Of a stretch of 6,116 nt of DNA, positions 1 through 5,283 are shown piece after piece (the first letter of the stretch is position 1; every line of letters begins with the position of its first letter). Below the pieces are notes generated by a model that was not told the origin of the DNA, did not search any database, and worked only from the letters and a program-made list of their open reading frames with translations. The position numbers and the translations under genes were made by a program. The stretch covers positions 1 to 6,116 of the forward strand of contig JAUSGV010000180.1 of NCBI GenBank assembly GCA_030648675.1, read 5' to 3'. The DNA is from Dehalococcoidales bacterium (GTDB taxonomy: Bacteria > Chloroflexota > Dehalococcoidia > Dehalococcoidales > UBA2162).

Positions 1-1
1 T

Positions 2-77
2 TGGTGGAGCTGAGGGGATTCGAACCCCTTACCTTCTCAATGCCATTGAGACGCTCTCCCAATTGAGCTACAGCCCC
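2..77 (-). tRNA. tRNA-Ala (anticodon GGC)
   Basis: Read on the minus strand this 76-nt segment folds as a complete cloverleaf. The 7-bp acceptor stem GGGGCTG/CAGCTCC includes a G3:U70 wobble pair, the classic identity element for alanyl-tRNA synthetase. The D arm is GCTC/GAGC around AATTGGGA. The anticodon stem TCTCA/TGAGA carries the 7-nt loop ATGGCAT, which places GGC at positions 34-36. The T arm has the standard TTCGAAT loop, the discriminator base is A, and the 3' CCA is encoded in the DNA. Anticodon and G3:U70 agree, so the alanine assignment is firm. It reads GCC and GCU codons. It follows the chaperone operon in the same direction but is separated from it by an intrinsic terminator, so it probably has its own promoter; I see no convincing -35/-10 pair in the short gap. 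Confidence 0.97.
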
Positions 78-116
78 ATGCAAGCACCGTGTCGGAGGTC
101 TCTCCCAATTGAGCTA
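54..116. repeat. 17-nt direct repeat shared by tRNA-Ala and the tRNA remnant
   Basis: CTCTCCCAATTGAGCTA occurs exactly at 54-70 (D arm of tRNA-Ala) and again at 100-116 (D arm of the remnant), 46 nt apart. Flanking bases differ on both sides. The shared block is the D-arm portion of a tRNA, so similarity between tRNAs explains it, but the exact identity could let the two copies recombine. Confidence 0.8.
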
Positions 117-123
117 AACCCCG
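87..123 (-). pseudogene. Degenerate 5' half of a tRNA, possibly tRNA-Val(GAC)
   Basis: On the minus strand this begins with an acceptor-like CGGGGTT, then TA and a D arm (GCTC, AATTGGGA, GAGA) matching the intact tRNA-Ala downstream for 17 nt. It continues as ACCTCC then GACACGG. That resembles the anticodon arm of bacterial tRNA-Val(GAC), where CCTCC and GACACGG normally flank two further loop bases, so about 2 nt seem missing. No T arm or 3' acceptor strand follows; the sequence reaches the 5' end of tRNA-Ala within about 10 nt. The last D-stem pair is also broken (GAGA instead of GAGC). It cannot fold as a functional tRNA and would be carried as a 5' leader if it is cotranscribed with tRNA-Ala. 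That it is tRNA-derived is quite clear; the valine assignment is a guess. Confidence 0.55.
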
Positions 124-140
124 CGTCTCCATAATGTATC

Positions 141-194
141 AAAAAAAAGGGGGAGATGGCAACTCCCAATAAGGAACTGCCATCCCCCTTTTTT
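141..194 (-). terminator. Intrinsic terminator of the chaperone operon
   Basis: A long inverted repeat lies just past the end of the Clp ATPase gene. GGGGG-A-GATGGCA (149-161) pairs with TGCCATCCCCC (178-188) across a loop of about 16 nt, with one bulged A. On the minus strand the stem is followed by eight T residues (141-148). The opposite arm is bordered by A on that strand, which lengthens the stem and overlaps the TAA stop codon at 193-195. A T tract also exists in the plus direction, so the hairpin could act both ways, but no plus-strand gene is visible that would need it. Confidence 0.93.
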
Positions 195-2676
195 ACGTGC
201 TTTTTCTGTTCCCGGCCCTGACTTTCTCTTTCTCCGCCGGTTTGGCATTGAAGGTGAGGGTATCTTCGCCCTCCAGGTCGACAAGGATGGTCGCACCTGC
301 CTTGAACTCACCGCTCAATACCTTGGTCGAAAGCGGGTTTTCCACAAAGCGTTCGATGGCTCTACGCAGCGGTCTGGCCCCGTATTCCGGATCGAAGCCG
401 GCATTCGCCAACCACGTTTTGGCTTTGTCGCTCATTTCCAGCTTCAGTTTGCGTTCCGCCAAACGTCCCTGGACGTCCTTAATCATTATGTCGACGATCT
501 GCCGCAATTGTTCCTCGTTCAGTTCGTGGAACACGATGATATCGTCGAGACGGTTCAGGAATTCCGGCCTAAAAGTCTTCTTGACTTCAGCCAGGACCTT
601 TTCTTTCATGTCCTCGTATCCCTGTTTATCGGCTTTTTCGCCGTTTTTGCGCGTGGCAAAACCCAGGGCGGCCTGCCGCTTGATAAACTCGATACCGGCG
701 TTACTGGTCATAATAATGACCGTGTTCTTGAAGTCCACCGTCCTGCCGTGCCCGTCGGTAAGACGCCCGTCGTCAAATACCTGGAGCAGCGTATTGAATA
801 CCTCCGGATGGGCCTTTTCGATTTCGTCGAGCAATATCACCCGGTAAGGACGCCGTCTTACCGCTTCGGTAAGTTGCCCGCCCTCTTCGAACCCGACATA
901 GCCGGGAGGGGCACCCACGAGACGTGAAACCGTGTGCCTCTCCTGATACTCCGACATGTCCAGCCGAACCATGGCATTTTCATCGTCGAACAGGAACCAC
1001 GCCAGTGAACGGGCCACCTCGGTCTTCCCCACCCCCGTCGGCCCGAGGAACATGAAGCTGCCTATCGGCCGCTTCGGGTCTTTCAGCCCGGCACGGCTGC
1101 GGCGGATCGCTTCCGCAATCACCTTTACCGCTTCCTCCTGATCGACTACCCGATCATGAATCCGGTCTTCCATGTGGAGAAGCTTCTCCGCCTCCCCCTC
1201 AAGCATCTGCGAAACGGGAATTCCCGTCCATTTCGATACCAATTCCGCAATAACCCTTTCATCAACCGTGCTTTTGATTTTTTCGTGGTTGAACCATTCG
1301 GCTTTGGCTTTGTTATATTGCTCTTCAGCTCGCAATCTTTTTGCCTTTAGAGTGGTTGCTTTTTCGAAATCCTGCCGCTGCGAAGCCGCTTCTTCTTCGG
1401 CAGCCAATTGCTTGACGCTCTGCTCCAAAGATTTGACTTCCGGCGGAGCACTTTCTGTTTCGATGCGCAGCTTGCTTGCTGCCTCGTCGATCAAGTCAAT
1501 GGCTTTATCCGGCAAATGACGTTCTGTAATATAACGCTGGCTGAAGCGTGCGGCCGCCTCCAGAGCCTCATCGCTAATCTTGATCTTGTGGTGCGCTTCA
1601 TATCGGGGACGCAACCCCTTCAGTATCTCGATGGTAGCCTCGACGGTCGGCTCGCCGACGAATACCGGCTGCAGCCGCCGTTCCAGGGCTTTGTCTTTTT
1701 CGATGAACTTCCGGTATTCATCATTAGTCGTCGCCCCTATGCACTGCAGTTCCCCGTGGGCCAGGGCCGGTTTGAGCATGTTGCTGGCATCTATCGCCCC
1801 TTCCGCGGCACCGGCACCGACCACCGTATGGATTTCGTCGATAAAGAGGATGACCTCACCCTTGGATTGCTTAACCTCGTCCATCACCGCTTTAAGCCTT
1901 TCTTCGAACTCGCCGCGGAATTTGCTGCCGGCGACCATATTCCCCATCTCGAGTGAAACAACACGGCGGCCTTTCAAAGAATCGGGGACGTCGTCGGCGG
2001 CGATCTTTTGCGCCAGTCCTTCCGCGATCGCGGTTTTACCGACACCGGCCTCGCCGATGATGATCGGATTGTTCTTTGTGCGCCGGCTCAGTATCTGCAT
2101 GACCCTTTTTATCTCATCTTCGCGCCCGATCACCGGGTCGAGCTTTCCCATGCGTGCCAGTTCCGTCAGATCGACGCCGTACTTTTCGAGCGAACGGTAT
2201 TTGCTTTCGGCACGCGCATCGGTGACGCGGTGGCCGCCGCGCAATTTTTGTAAAGCCTGAAATACCTTCTCCTGGTCAACCCCGAAGCTCTTGAGTATGC
2301 GCGCTGATTCCCCTTTTTCTTCAGCCGTGATCGCTATGAGCAGATGTTCCGTACCGATATATTCGTCCTTGAGCCGGTTCGCTTCCGCATCGGCCATTTG
2401 AAAAAGCTGTGCCGTACGCGGCGTGGCATAGATCTGCCCGGTCTGGTAAGTTACTTTGGGGATCTTGCGCAAAACTTCCTCCACCCGCCCTCGTATCAAA
2501 GAAACGTCGGCACCGAGCTCTTGAATGATATCGCCGACCAATCCCTTCTGCTGCAGGAGCAAAGCAAGGAGAATATGTTCCACGTCCCACTGGCTATGCT
2601 GCATTTGTTGGGCAAGCTGCTGCGAAGAAGCCAGGGCTTCCTGCGCCTGCTCCGTAAATCTTTCCTGTCTCATCAT
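193..2676 (-). CDS. clpC: ClpC-type (ClpB/ClpC family) AAA+ unfoldase
   Basis: This 827-residue class I Clp ATPase unfolds proteins by threading them through a hexamer. The sequence shows two N-domain repeats (about 6-145). AAA-1 has Walker A GEAGVGKT (208-215), Walker B with D280/E281 and arginine fingers R333/R334. AAA-2 has Walker A GPTGVGKT (545-552), Walker B with D617/E618 and sensor-2 GARPLRR (766-772). The middle domain (about 401-483) is short, follows the ClpC pattern PPxxKxLEQ, and contains a UVR-like QDFEKA (435-440). ClpB has a middle domain about 50 residues longer. An LGF tripeptide at 671-673 lies in an insertion between sensor 1 and FRPEFLNR, where ClpA/ClpC proteins carry the ClpP-binding loop and ClpB has none. 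I therefore infer a protease partner, although stretches of AAA-2 read like ClpB and databases may label it ClpB. Two ATG codons are adjacent at the start; the second has better spacing from GGAGG. It is the last gene of the operon and abuts the upstream stop codon. Confidence 0.93.
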   Translation of the reverse strand: MMRQERFTEQAQEALASSQQLAQQMQHSQWDVEHILLALLLQQKGLVGDIIQELGADVSLIRGRVEEVLRKIPKVTYQTGQIYATPRTAQLFQMADAEANRLKDEYIGTEHLLIAITAEEKGESARILKSFGVDQEKVFQALQKLRGGHRVTDARAESKYRSLEKYGVDLTELARMGKLDPVIGREDEIKRVMQILSRRTKNNPIIIGEAGVGKTAIAEGLAQKIAADDVPDSLKGRRVVSLEMGNMVAGSKFRGEFEERLKAVMDEVKQSKGEVILFIDEIHTVVGAGAAEGAIDASNMLKPALAHGELQCIGATTNDEYRKFIEKDKALERRLQPVFVGEPTVEATIEILKGLRPRYEAHHKIKISDEALEAAARFSQRYITERHLPDKAIDLIDEAASKLRIETESAPPEVKSLEQSVKQLAAEEEAASQRQDFEKATTLKAKRLRAEEQYNKAKAEWFNHEKIKSTVDERVIAELVSKWTGIPVSQMLEGEAEKLLHMEDRIHDRVVDQEEAVKVIAEAIRRSRAGLKDPKRPIGSFMFLGPTGVGKTEVARSLAWFLFDDENAMVRLDMSEYQERHTVSRLVGAPPGYVGFEEGGQLTEAVRRRPYRVILLDEIEKAHPEVFNTLLQVFDDGRLTDGHGRTVDFKNTVIIMTSNAGIEFIKRQAALGFATRKNGEKADKQGYEDMKEKVLAEVKKTFRPEFLNRLDDIIVFHELNEEQLRQIVDIMIKDVQGRLAERKLKLEMSDKAKTWLANAGFDPEYGARPLRRAIERFVENPLSTKVLSGEFKAGATILVDLEGEDTLTFNAKPAEKEKVRAGNRKST

Positions 2677-4029
2677 CTATCCTCCAACTGCTTTCTTCCC
2701 AAAATTAGAGTTGAGAAATTCTTCTATCCTTCCGCTAACCCCCGGATACTTCCAATTATAATCGTGACCCGGCGCATTAATACAGTAGGAAAAATTTTTC
2801 GGATGTCCCTCTAGTCTGTATTGCAGCCAGCGGTACGGAGCGGTAAAGTACGCGGTGAGCGCTACTCTCAAATTCAGATGAACGATCGGATCGGGTACAT
2901 GGCCGTTGCTGTCGACGGCTAACGTTTTCGCAGTGATAATCCTCCTTTTCTTATGCGGGAAGATCAAACCCAGTTCAATGCTGTATATGTTTAACGAACC
3001 GCCGATCCGGCGCATTACTGCATTGCCGAAAGCAGCGCCTTGACTGGCACCCAGCATAATGATCTTGAGGTCGGGGAAATGACTGGCTATAAATGTCGTT
3101 TCTGCGGCCATTTCATCAGCGAGATGATAATGTCCGGTAAAAAGAAAATATGTCTGTTCTCTCATGCTCAGAGCATGCTCCCACTGGCTGCTGCCGCCGC
3201 GGAAGTGCTGCACCAGCAAGTGACTGCAGCCTGACCGGTCGAGATTACCGAGCACGCCGTCGATAACGCTTTTCTCCCATTCCAGTAGATCCGGTAATGG
3301 CGTACCGCCCCAACCGCCGGGATTGTGAATTACCAGGAAATCCCTACCCTCCACTCTCCGACAAATATCGAGAACGCGCCTGGTAAATTCGGCTCGCTTC
3401 CCGGAGTCTCTTCGGAACAATTGCATTGCCAGCAGGTCCGCTTCCTCCTCCAGGTTCCGCACCGGTTCTGCCTCTATCGAGGGCAATTTTTTCGCGGCGG
3501 ACGTACCGTCAACCTTACCGCGCTGCTCTACAAAAGTAGTCTGCCCGTTTTGCCACACCCATAAGTGGTGGTCGGGGTGCAGCCAGCCGCTCAATGATTG
3601 CCGGGAAGGCGATGCTATAAAAACCCCGTCGGCGACTCGGTTTAGTTCCGCCAGCGCCTGCTTTGCCGCGGCGGTAGTAGGCAGATGTTCGAGCAGGTGA
3701 CTGGCGAAAGCAGCTCCGAACGACTTGTCCGAAAAAGGAACATTCGTCACGCTGGCGATCACCGCTTTGGGATGCCCTTCGACGGCGTTACGGTCGATAT
3801 CAAGACAAACATTGCCGCCGCCGTGCGCCGGCATCCTTAAGAGGTGACGAATTCGCCGGTGGCCATAAGGCCCGCCGGCGATCAGTAAAGGTTTATTCCG
3901 GCTTCGAGCAAAATCGATAGCTTTGCGGTACATCTCTTTTTTGAGGCGGACTTCCCCCTGCCAGACGGCAAATTGCCAGATACCTATACTGGCTAAACCA
4001 ATTAGTAAAAACCAGCCGAAATACGGCAT
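2677..4029 (-). CDS. Membrane-anchored protein with methyltransferase-like and alpha/beta-hydrolase-like domains
   Basis: This 450-residue protein has three visible parts. Residues 4-23 form one hydrophobic helix followed by basic residues (R28, K30, K31), so by the positive-inside rule the bulk faces the cytosol. Residues about 46-160 look like a class I SAM methyltransferase of the Methyltransf_11 type: a glycine-rich turn AGGPYG (51-56), an acidic strand end LDIDR (76-80), then PFSDKSFGAAF and HLLEHL (111-116). The usual DxGxGxG signature is altered, so activity is uncertain. After a polar linker, residues about 228-445 resemble an alpha/beta hydrolase: strand FLVIHNPGGWGG (231-242), nucleophile elbow GASQG with S329, and a late PGHDYNW with H422 as candidate catalytic histidine. 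D373 or D380 are possible acid residues, but I cannot place the acid firmly. The substrate is unknown. A good AGAGGG site precedes the ATG, and the gene abuts clpC. I do not recognise a named family for the whole protein. Confidence 0.85.
   Translation of the reverse strand: MPYFGWFLLIGLASIGIWQFAVWQGEVRLKKEMYRKAIDFARSRNKPLLIAGGPYGHRRIRHLLRMPAHGGGNVCLDIDRNAVEGHPKAVIASVTNVPFSDKSFGAAFASHLLEHLPTTAAAKQALAELNRVADGVFIASPSRQSLSGWLHPDHHLWVWQNGQTTFVEQRGKVDGTSAAKKLPSIEAEPVRNLEEEADLLAMQLFRRDSGKRAEFTRRVLDICRRVEGRDFLVIHNPGGWGGTPLPDLLEWEKSVIDGVLGNLDRSGCSHLLVQHFRGGSSQWEHALSMREQTYFLFTGHYHLADEMAAETTFIASHFPDLKIIMLGASQGAAFGNAVMRRIGGSLNIYSIELGLIFPHKKRRIITAKTLAVDSNGHVPDPIVHLNLRVALTAYFTAPYRWLQYRLEGHPKNFSYCINAPGHDYNWKYPGVSGRIEEFLNSNFGKKAVGG
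2681..2685 (-). promoter_or_regulatory. Ribosome binding site of clpC, inside the upstream gene
   Basis: GGAGG on the minus strand lies within the last codons of the upstream hydrolase-like gene, 4 nt before the first ATG and 7 nt before the second in-frame ATG. The upstream stop TAG directly touches the first ATG, so the two genes are probably translationally coupled. The spacing favours initiation at the second ATG (2671-2673), which would shorten the protein by one residue. Confidence 0.7.
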
Positions 4030-4035
4030 AATTAA

Positions 4036-4041
4036 CCCTCT
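4036..4041 (-). promoter_or_regulatory. Ribosome binding site of the methyltransferase/hydrolase-like gene
   Basis: AGAGGG on the minus strand lies 6 nt before the ATG at 4027-4029 and supports that start. It falls in the 17-nt gap left if the preceding small membrane-protein gene originally ended at the TAG at 4047-4049. Confidence 0.7.
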
Positions 4042-4046
4042 ATATC

Positions 4047-4165
4047 CTACGAAACGCCAATCAAATGCAATATCGAATTAATACCGTAATATCCCGCAAA
4101 AGCGAGGAACATACCTTTCAAAGTGTTCCCGAGAAACTGAGCAAACTGCCTGCGGCGAAAGAAAT
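4047..4165 (-). pseudogene. Out-of-frame C-terminal part of the small membrane protein
   Basis: Just before the small membrane protein stops at 4118, a -1 shift (equivalent to one missing base in the minus-strand run TTTCTTTC, about 4157-4164) opens a frame that continues for about 33 codons to TAG at 4047-4049. It reads RRRQFAQFLGNTLK and then a hydrophobic stretch GMFLAFAGYYGINSILHLIG, which looks like a genuine extra membrane helix preceded by basic residues. With this repair the gene would be 103 residues long and would end 17 nt before the next ATG, matching the tight packing of the rest of the operon. I interpret it as a frameshift mutation or a sequencing error. No canonical slippery heptamer in the correct phase is visible, so programmed shifting is less likely. 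Confidence 0.55.
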
Positions 4166-4357
4166 AACGAGCATACCGATCAGGCTATAACCGGCGATGC
4201 CGCTAATATTAAGCAACTCGTTTCGATAGTAGATTCCCAATATTGAAAGTATGACAGTCGGTATTGTTGCTATGACACCGAGGGTGATGTCTTTTCTCGT
4301 TACCTTTGGTCCACGGGAATCATGGATAATCGTGCCAGGTGTATCTAAAACGCCCAT
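4118..4357 (-). CDS. Small membrane protein, apparently frameshifted
   Basis: As the sequence stands this encodes 79 residues of no family I recognise. A polar N-terminus of about 24 residues, ending in basic PKVTRKD, is followed by two hydrophobic segments (about 25-44 and 50-68), suggesting an inner-membrane protein with two spans. The start chosen is the ATG at 4355-4357, one nucleotide after the TAA of the upstream methyltransferase, which suits coupled re-initiation because no clear Shine-Dalgarno sequence is present. An in-frame ATG at 4397-4399 would add 14 residues and overlap the upstream gene by 41 bp; it also lacks a ribosome binding site. The C-terminus after ISF becomes a short tail, while a better continuation with a third hydrophobic segment exists one frame over, ending at 4047. 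The intact product was probably 103 residues with three spans. Its position between two methyltransferase-like genes is the only functional clue. Confidence 0.6.
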   Translation of the reverse strand: MGVLDTPGTIIHDSRGPKVTRKDITLGVIATIPTVILSILGIYYRNELLNISGIAGYSLIGMLVISFAAGSLLSFSGTL

Positions 4358-4358
4358 T

Positions 4359-4913
4359 TTATTTGACGAATTTGTGAAGTTTTTGTTCTCCCCAGGCATG
4401 CATAAACAAACCGTCGGTATAATCCAGTACCTTATTCTTCATGCCGTCGTAAATCGCCAGTACACCATCTTTCTTTAGCACGCGGTGCAGTTCCCTGAGC
4501 ACAGTCTGCCTTTCGGGAAGCTCGTGAAGAACATCACACATCCAGACGATATCGACGCTCTCATCAGGTAAACCGGTGTGGCCGTTCGACAATATCGTTT
4601 CGATATTCCTCAGACCTTCTTTACGCGACTGCTTGTTGACGATCTTCAATTGCCCCGGGAAACAATCGACGGCATATACCTTCCCCTGCGAGCCGACGAT
4701 CCTGGCTGCCGGAATAGTAAAAGACCCGGTACCGCACCCAAAATCCAGAAAGGTTTGCCCTTCATGAACAAGGTTAATGTCATTCCACTTCCTGAGAATA
4801 TCCCGTCCGCTTACGTTCCGGCGCCACCACGGCCACCAATGGATCCACAGAGCATAATGAGCCTTATATAACGGAAACAATTTATCTTGTAGAAAACTCT
4901 CGAATTCGGGCAA
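4359..4913 (-). CDS. Class I SAM-dependent methyltransferase, small soluble
   Basis: This 184-residue protein shows the standard Rossmann methyltransferase signature. Motif I FLDFGCGTG (55-63) binds SAM. D83 in VYAVD closes the second strand and would contact the ribose. SVDIVWMCDVLHEL (119-132) is the motif-IV region typical of Methyltransf_11/UbiE-like enzymes, and LKKDGVLAIYDG (146-157) is the post-motif strand. The C-terminal GLFMHAW...KLHKFVK resembles the final beta hairpin of short members of this group, so it looks complete. An N-terminal aromatic-rich helix (WIHWWPWW, 23-30) may form a hydrophobic lid or touch membrane; it is not a clear transmembrane segment. The start is TTG at 4911-4913, because an in-frame TAA lies two codons upstream and the next ATG falls past motif I; AAGGAG 11 nt upstream supports it. 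The substrate cannot be told. It sits 44 nt after hspR, so it is probably cotranscribed with the heat-shock genes. Confidence 0.88.
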   Translation of the reverse strand: MPEFESFLQDKLFPLYKAHYALWIHWWPWWRRNVSGRDILRKWNDINLVHEGQTFLDFGCGTGSFTIPAARIVGSQGKVYAVDCFPGQLKIVNKQSRKEGLRNIETILSNGHTGLPDESVDIVWMCDVLHELPERQTVLRELHRVLKKDGVLAIYDGMKNKVLDYTDGLFMHAWGEQKLHKFVK

Positions 4914-4924
4914 TTGTTACGCAG

Positions 4925-4930
4925 CTCCTT
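4925..4930 (-). promoter_or_regulatory. Ribosome binding site deciding a TTG start
   Basis: AAGGAG on the minus strand is followed after 11 nt by TTG, the first possible start downstream of an in-frame TAA (4917-4919). The spacing is longer than ideal, which together with TTG suggests modest translation. No alternative ATG would preserve the SAM-binding motif. Confidence 0.6.
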
Positions 4931-4957
4931 CAAAACATTGTTCGGTTTCACGACTAA

Positions 4958-5269
4958 TCAGGTTTGTTTCTGTTTCATCCGGGCGATTTTTATTTCCATC
5001 CGTTCCAACTGACTCTGTAGTTCCATCATCTGCTGGGACATGCGCAGGATAACTTCAACTCCAGCCAGATTGATGCCGAGATCTTCCATCAAAGTCTTGA
5101 CTCTCCGGATGAATGCTATATCCCTGTCGGAATAGAGGCGAATATTACCTTTGGAACGCGACGGCTCCATTATGCCAATCTTTTCGTAGTAGCGCAAGGT
5201 ATAAGTGGGAACGCCGACCATTTCAGCCGCGATACTGATCACGTACCGCGGCGTATCTTTATTCGCCAT
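4958..5269 (-). CDS. hspR: HspR, MerR-family heat-shock repressor
   Basis: This 103-residue protein has a MerR-type winged helix-turn-helix at about 9-75: YVISIAAEMVGVPTYTLRYYEKIG, the wing RSKGNIRLYSDRDI, then RRVKTLMEDLGINLAGVEVIL. The phrase GINLAGVE is characteristic of HspR rather than of metal- or drug-sensing MerR proteins, and no effector domain follows. Residues about 77-100 form a short heptad-like helix (MSQQMMELQSQLERMEIKIARMK) suited to dimerisation. Family knowledge: HspR binds HAIR inverted repeats upstream of dnaK and clp operons, with DnaK as corepressor, and releases them on heat shock. The position 14 nt after dnaJ reproduces the dnaJ-hspR order of HspR-regulated operons, so it probably represses its own operon. 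It is shorter at the C-terminus than actinobacterial HspR, whose extra tail is missing here. A very strong Shine-Dalgarno sequence precedes the ATG. Confidence 0.95.
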   Translation of the reverse strand: MANKDTPRYVISIAAEMVGVPTYTLRYYEKIGIMEPSRSKGNIRLYSDRDIAFIRRVKTLMEDLGINLAGVEVILRMSQQMMELQSQLERMEIKIARMKQKQT

Positions 5270-5273
5270 ATTA

Positions 5274-5282
5274 TCACCTCCC
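5274..5282 (-). promoter_or_regulatory. Near-perfect ribosome binding site of hspR
   Basis: GGGAGGTGA on the minus strand closely matches the complement of the 16S rRNA 3' end and ends 4 nt before the ATG, with GGAGG 7 nt from it. It is the strongest ribosome binding site in the window, fills the gap after the dnaJ stop codon, and fixes the hspR start. Confidence 0.85.
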
Positions 5283-5283
5283 G

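Noticed and set aside
87..123. The tRNA remnant as an attachment-site scar of an integrated element.
   Set aside because: Integrative elements normally duplicate the 3' part of a tRNA; this is a 5' half, lies on the 5' side, and no integrase or foreign-looking gene is present.
197..2260. Long open plus-strand frames opposite the Clp ATPase gene (for example 197-847, 1408-1956, 1580-2260).
   Set aside because: They are antisense to a strongly conserved gene with intact motifs, their translations show no recognisable domain, and none has a convincing ribosome site. They are by-products of codon usage.
2290..2310. CTTGAGT, the half-site of the HspR HAIR operator.
   Set aside because: It lies inside the Clp coding sequence and the required partner ACTCAAG is absent at the 7-nt spacing (CTGATTC instead).
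4158..4164. Programmed -1 ribosomal frameshift site in the small membrane-protein gene.
   Set aside because: The run does not form a canonical X-XXY-YYZ heptamer in the reading phase, and I see no clear downstream stimulatory hairpin; an indel is simpler.
4359..4913. The small methyltransferase as a C-terminally truncated gene.
   Set aside because: It is short, but its end looks like the natural final beta hairpin of compact family members and the next start follows one nucleotide after its stop.
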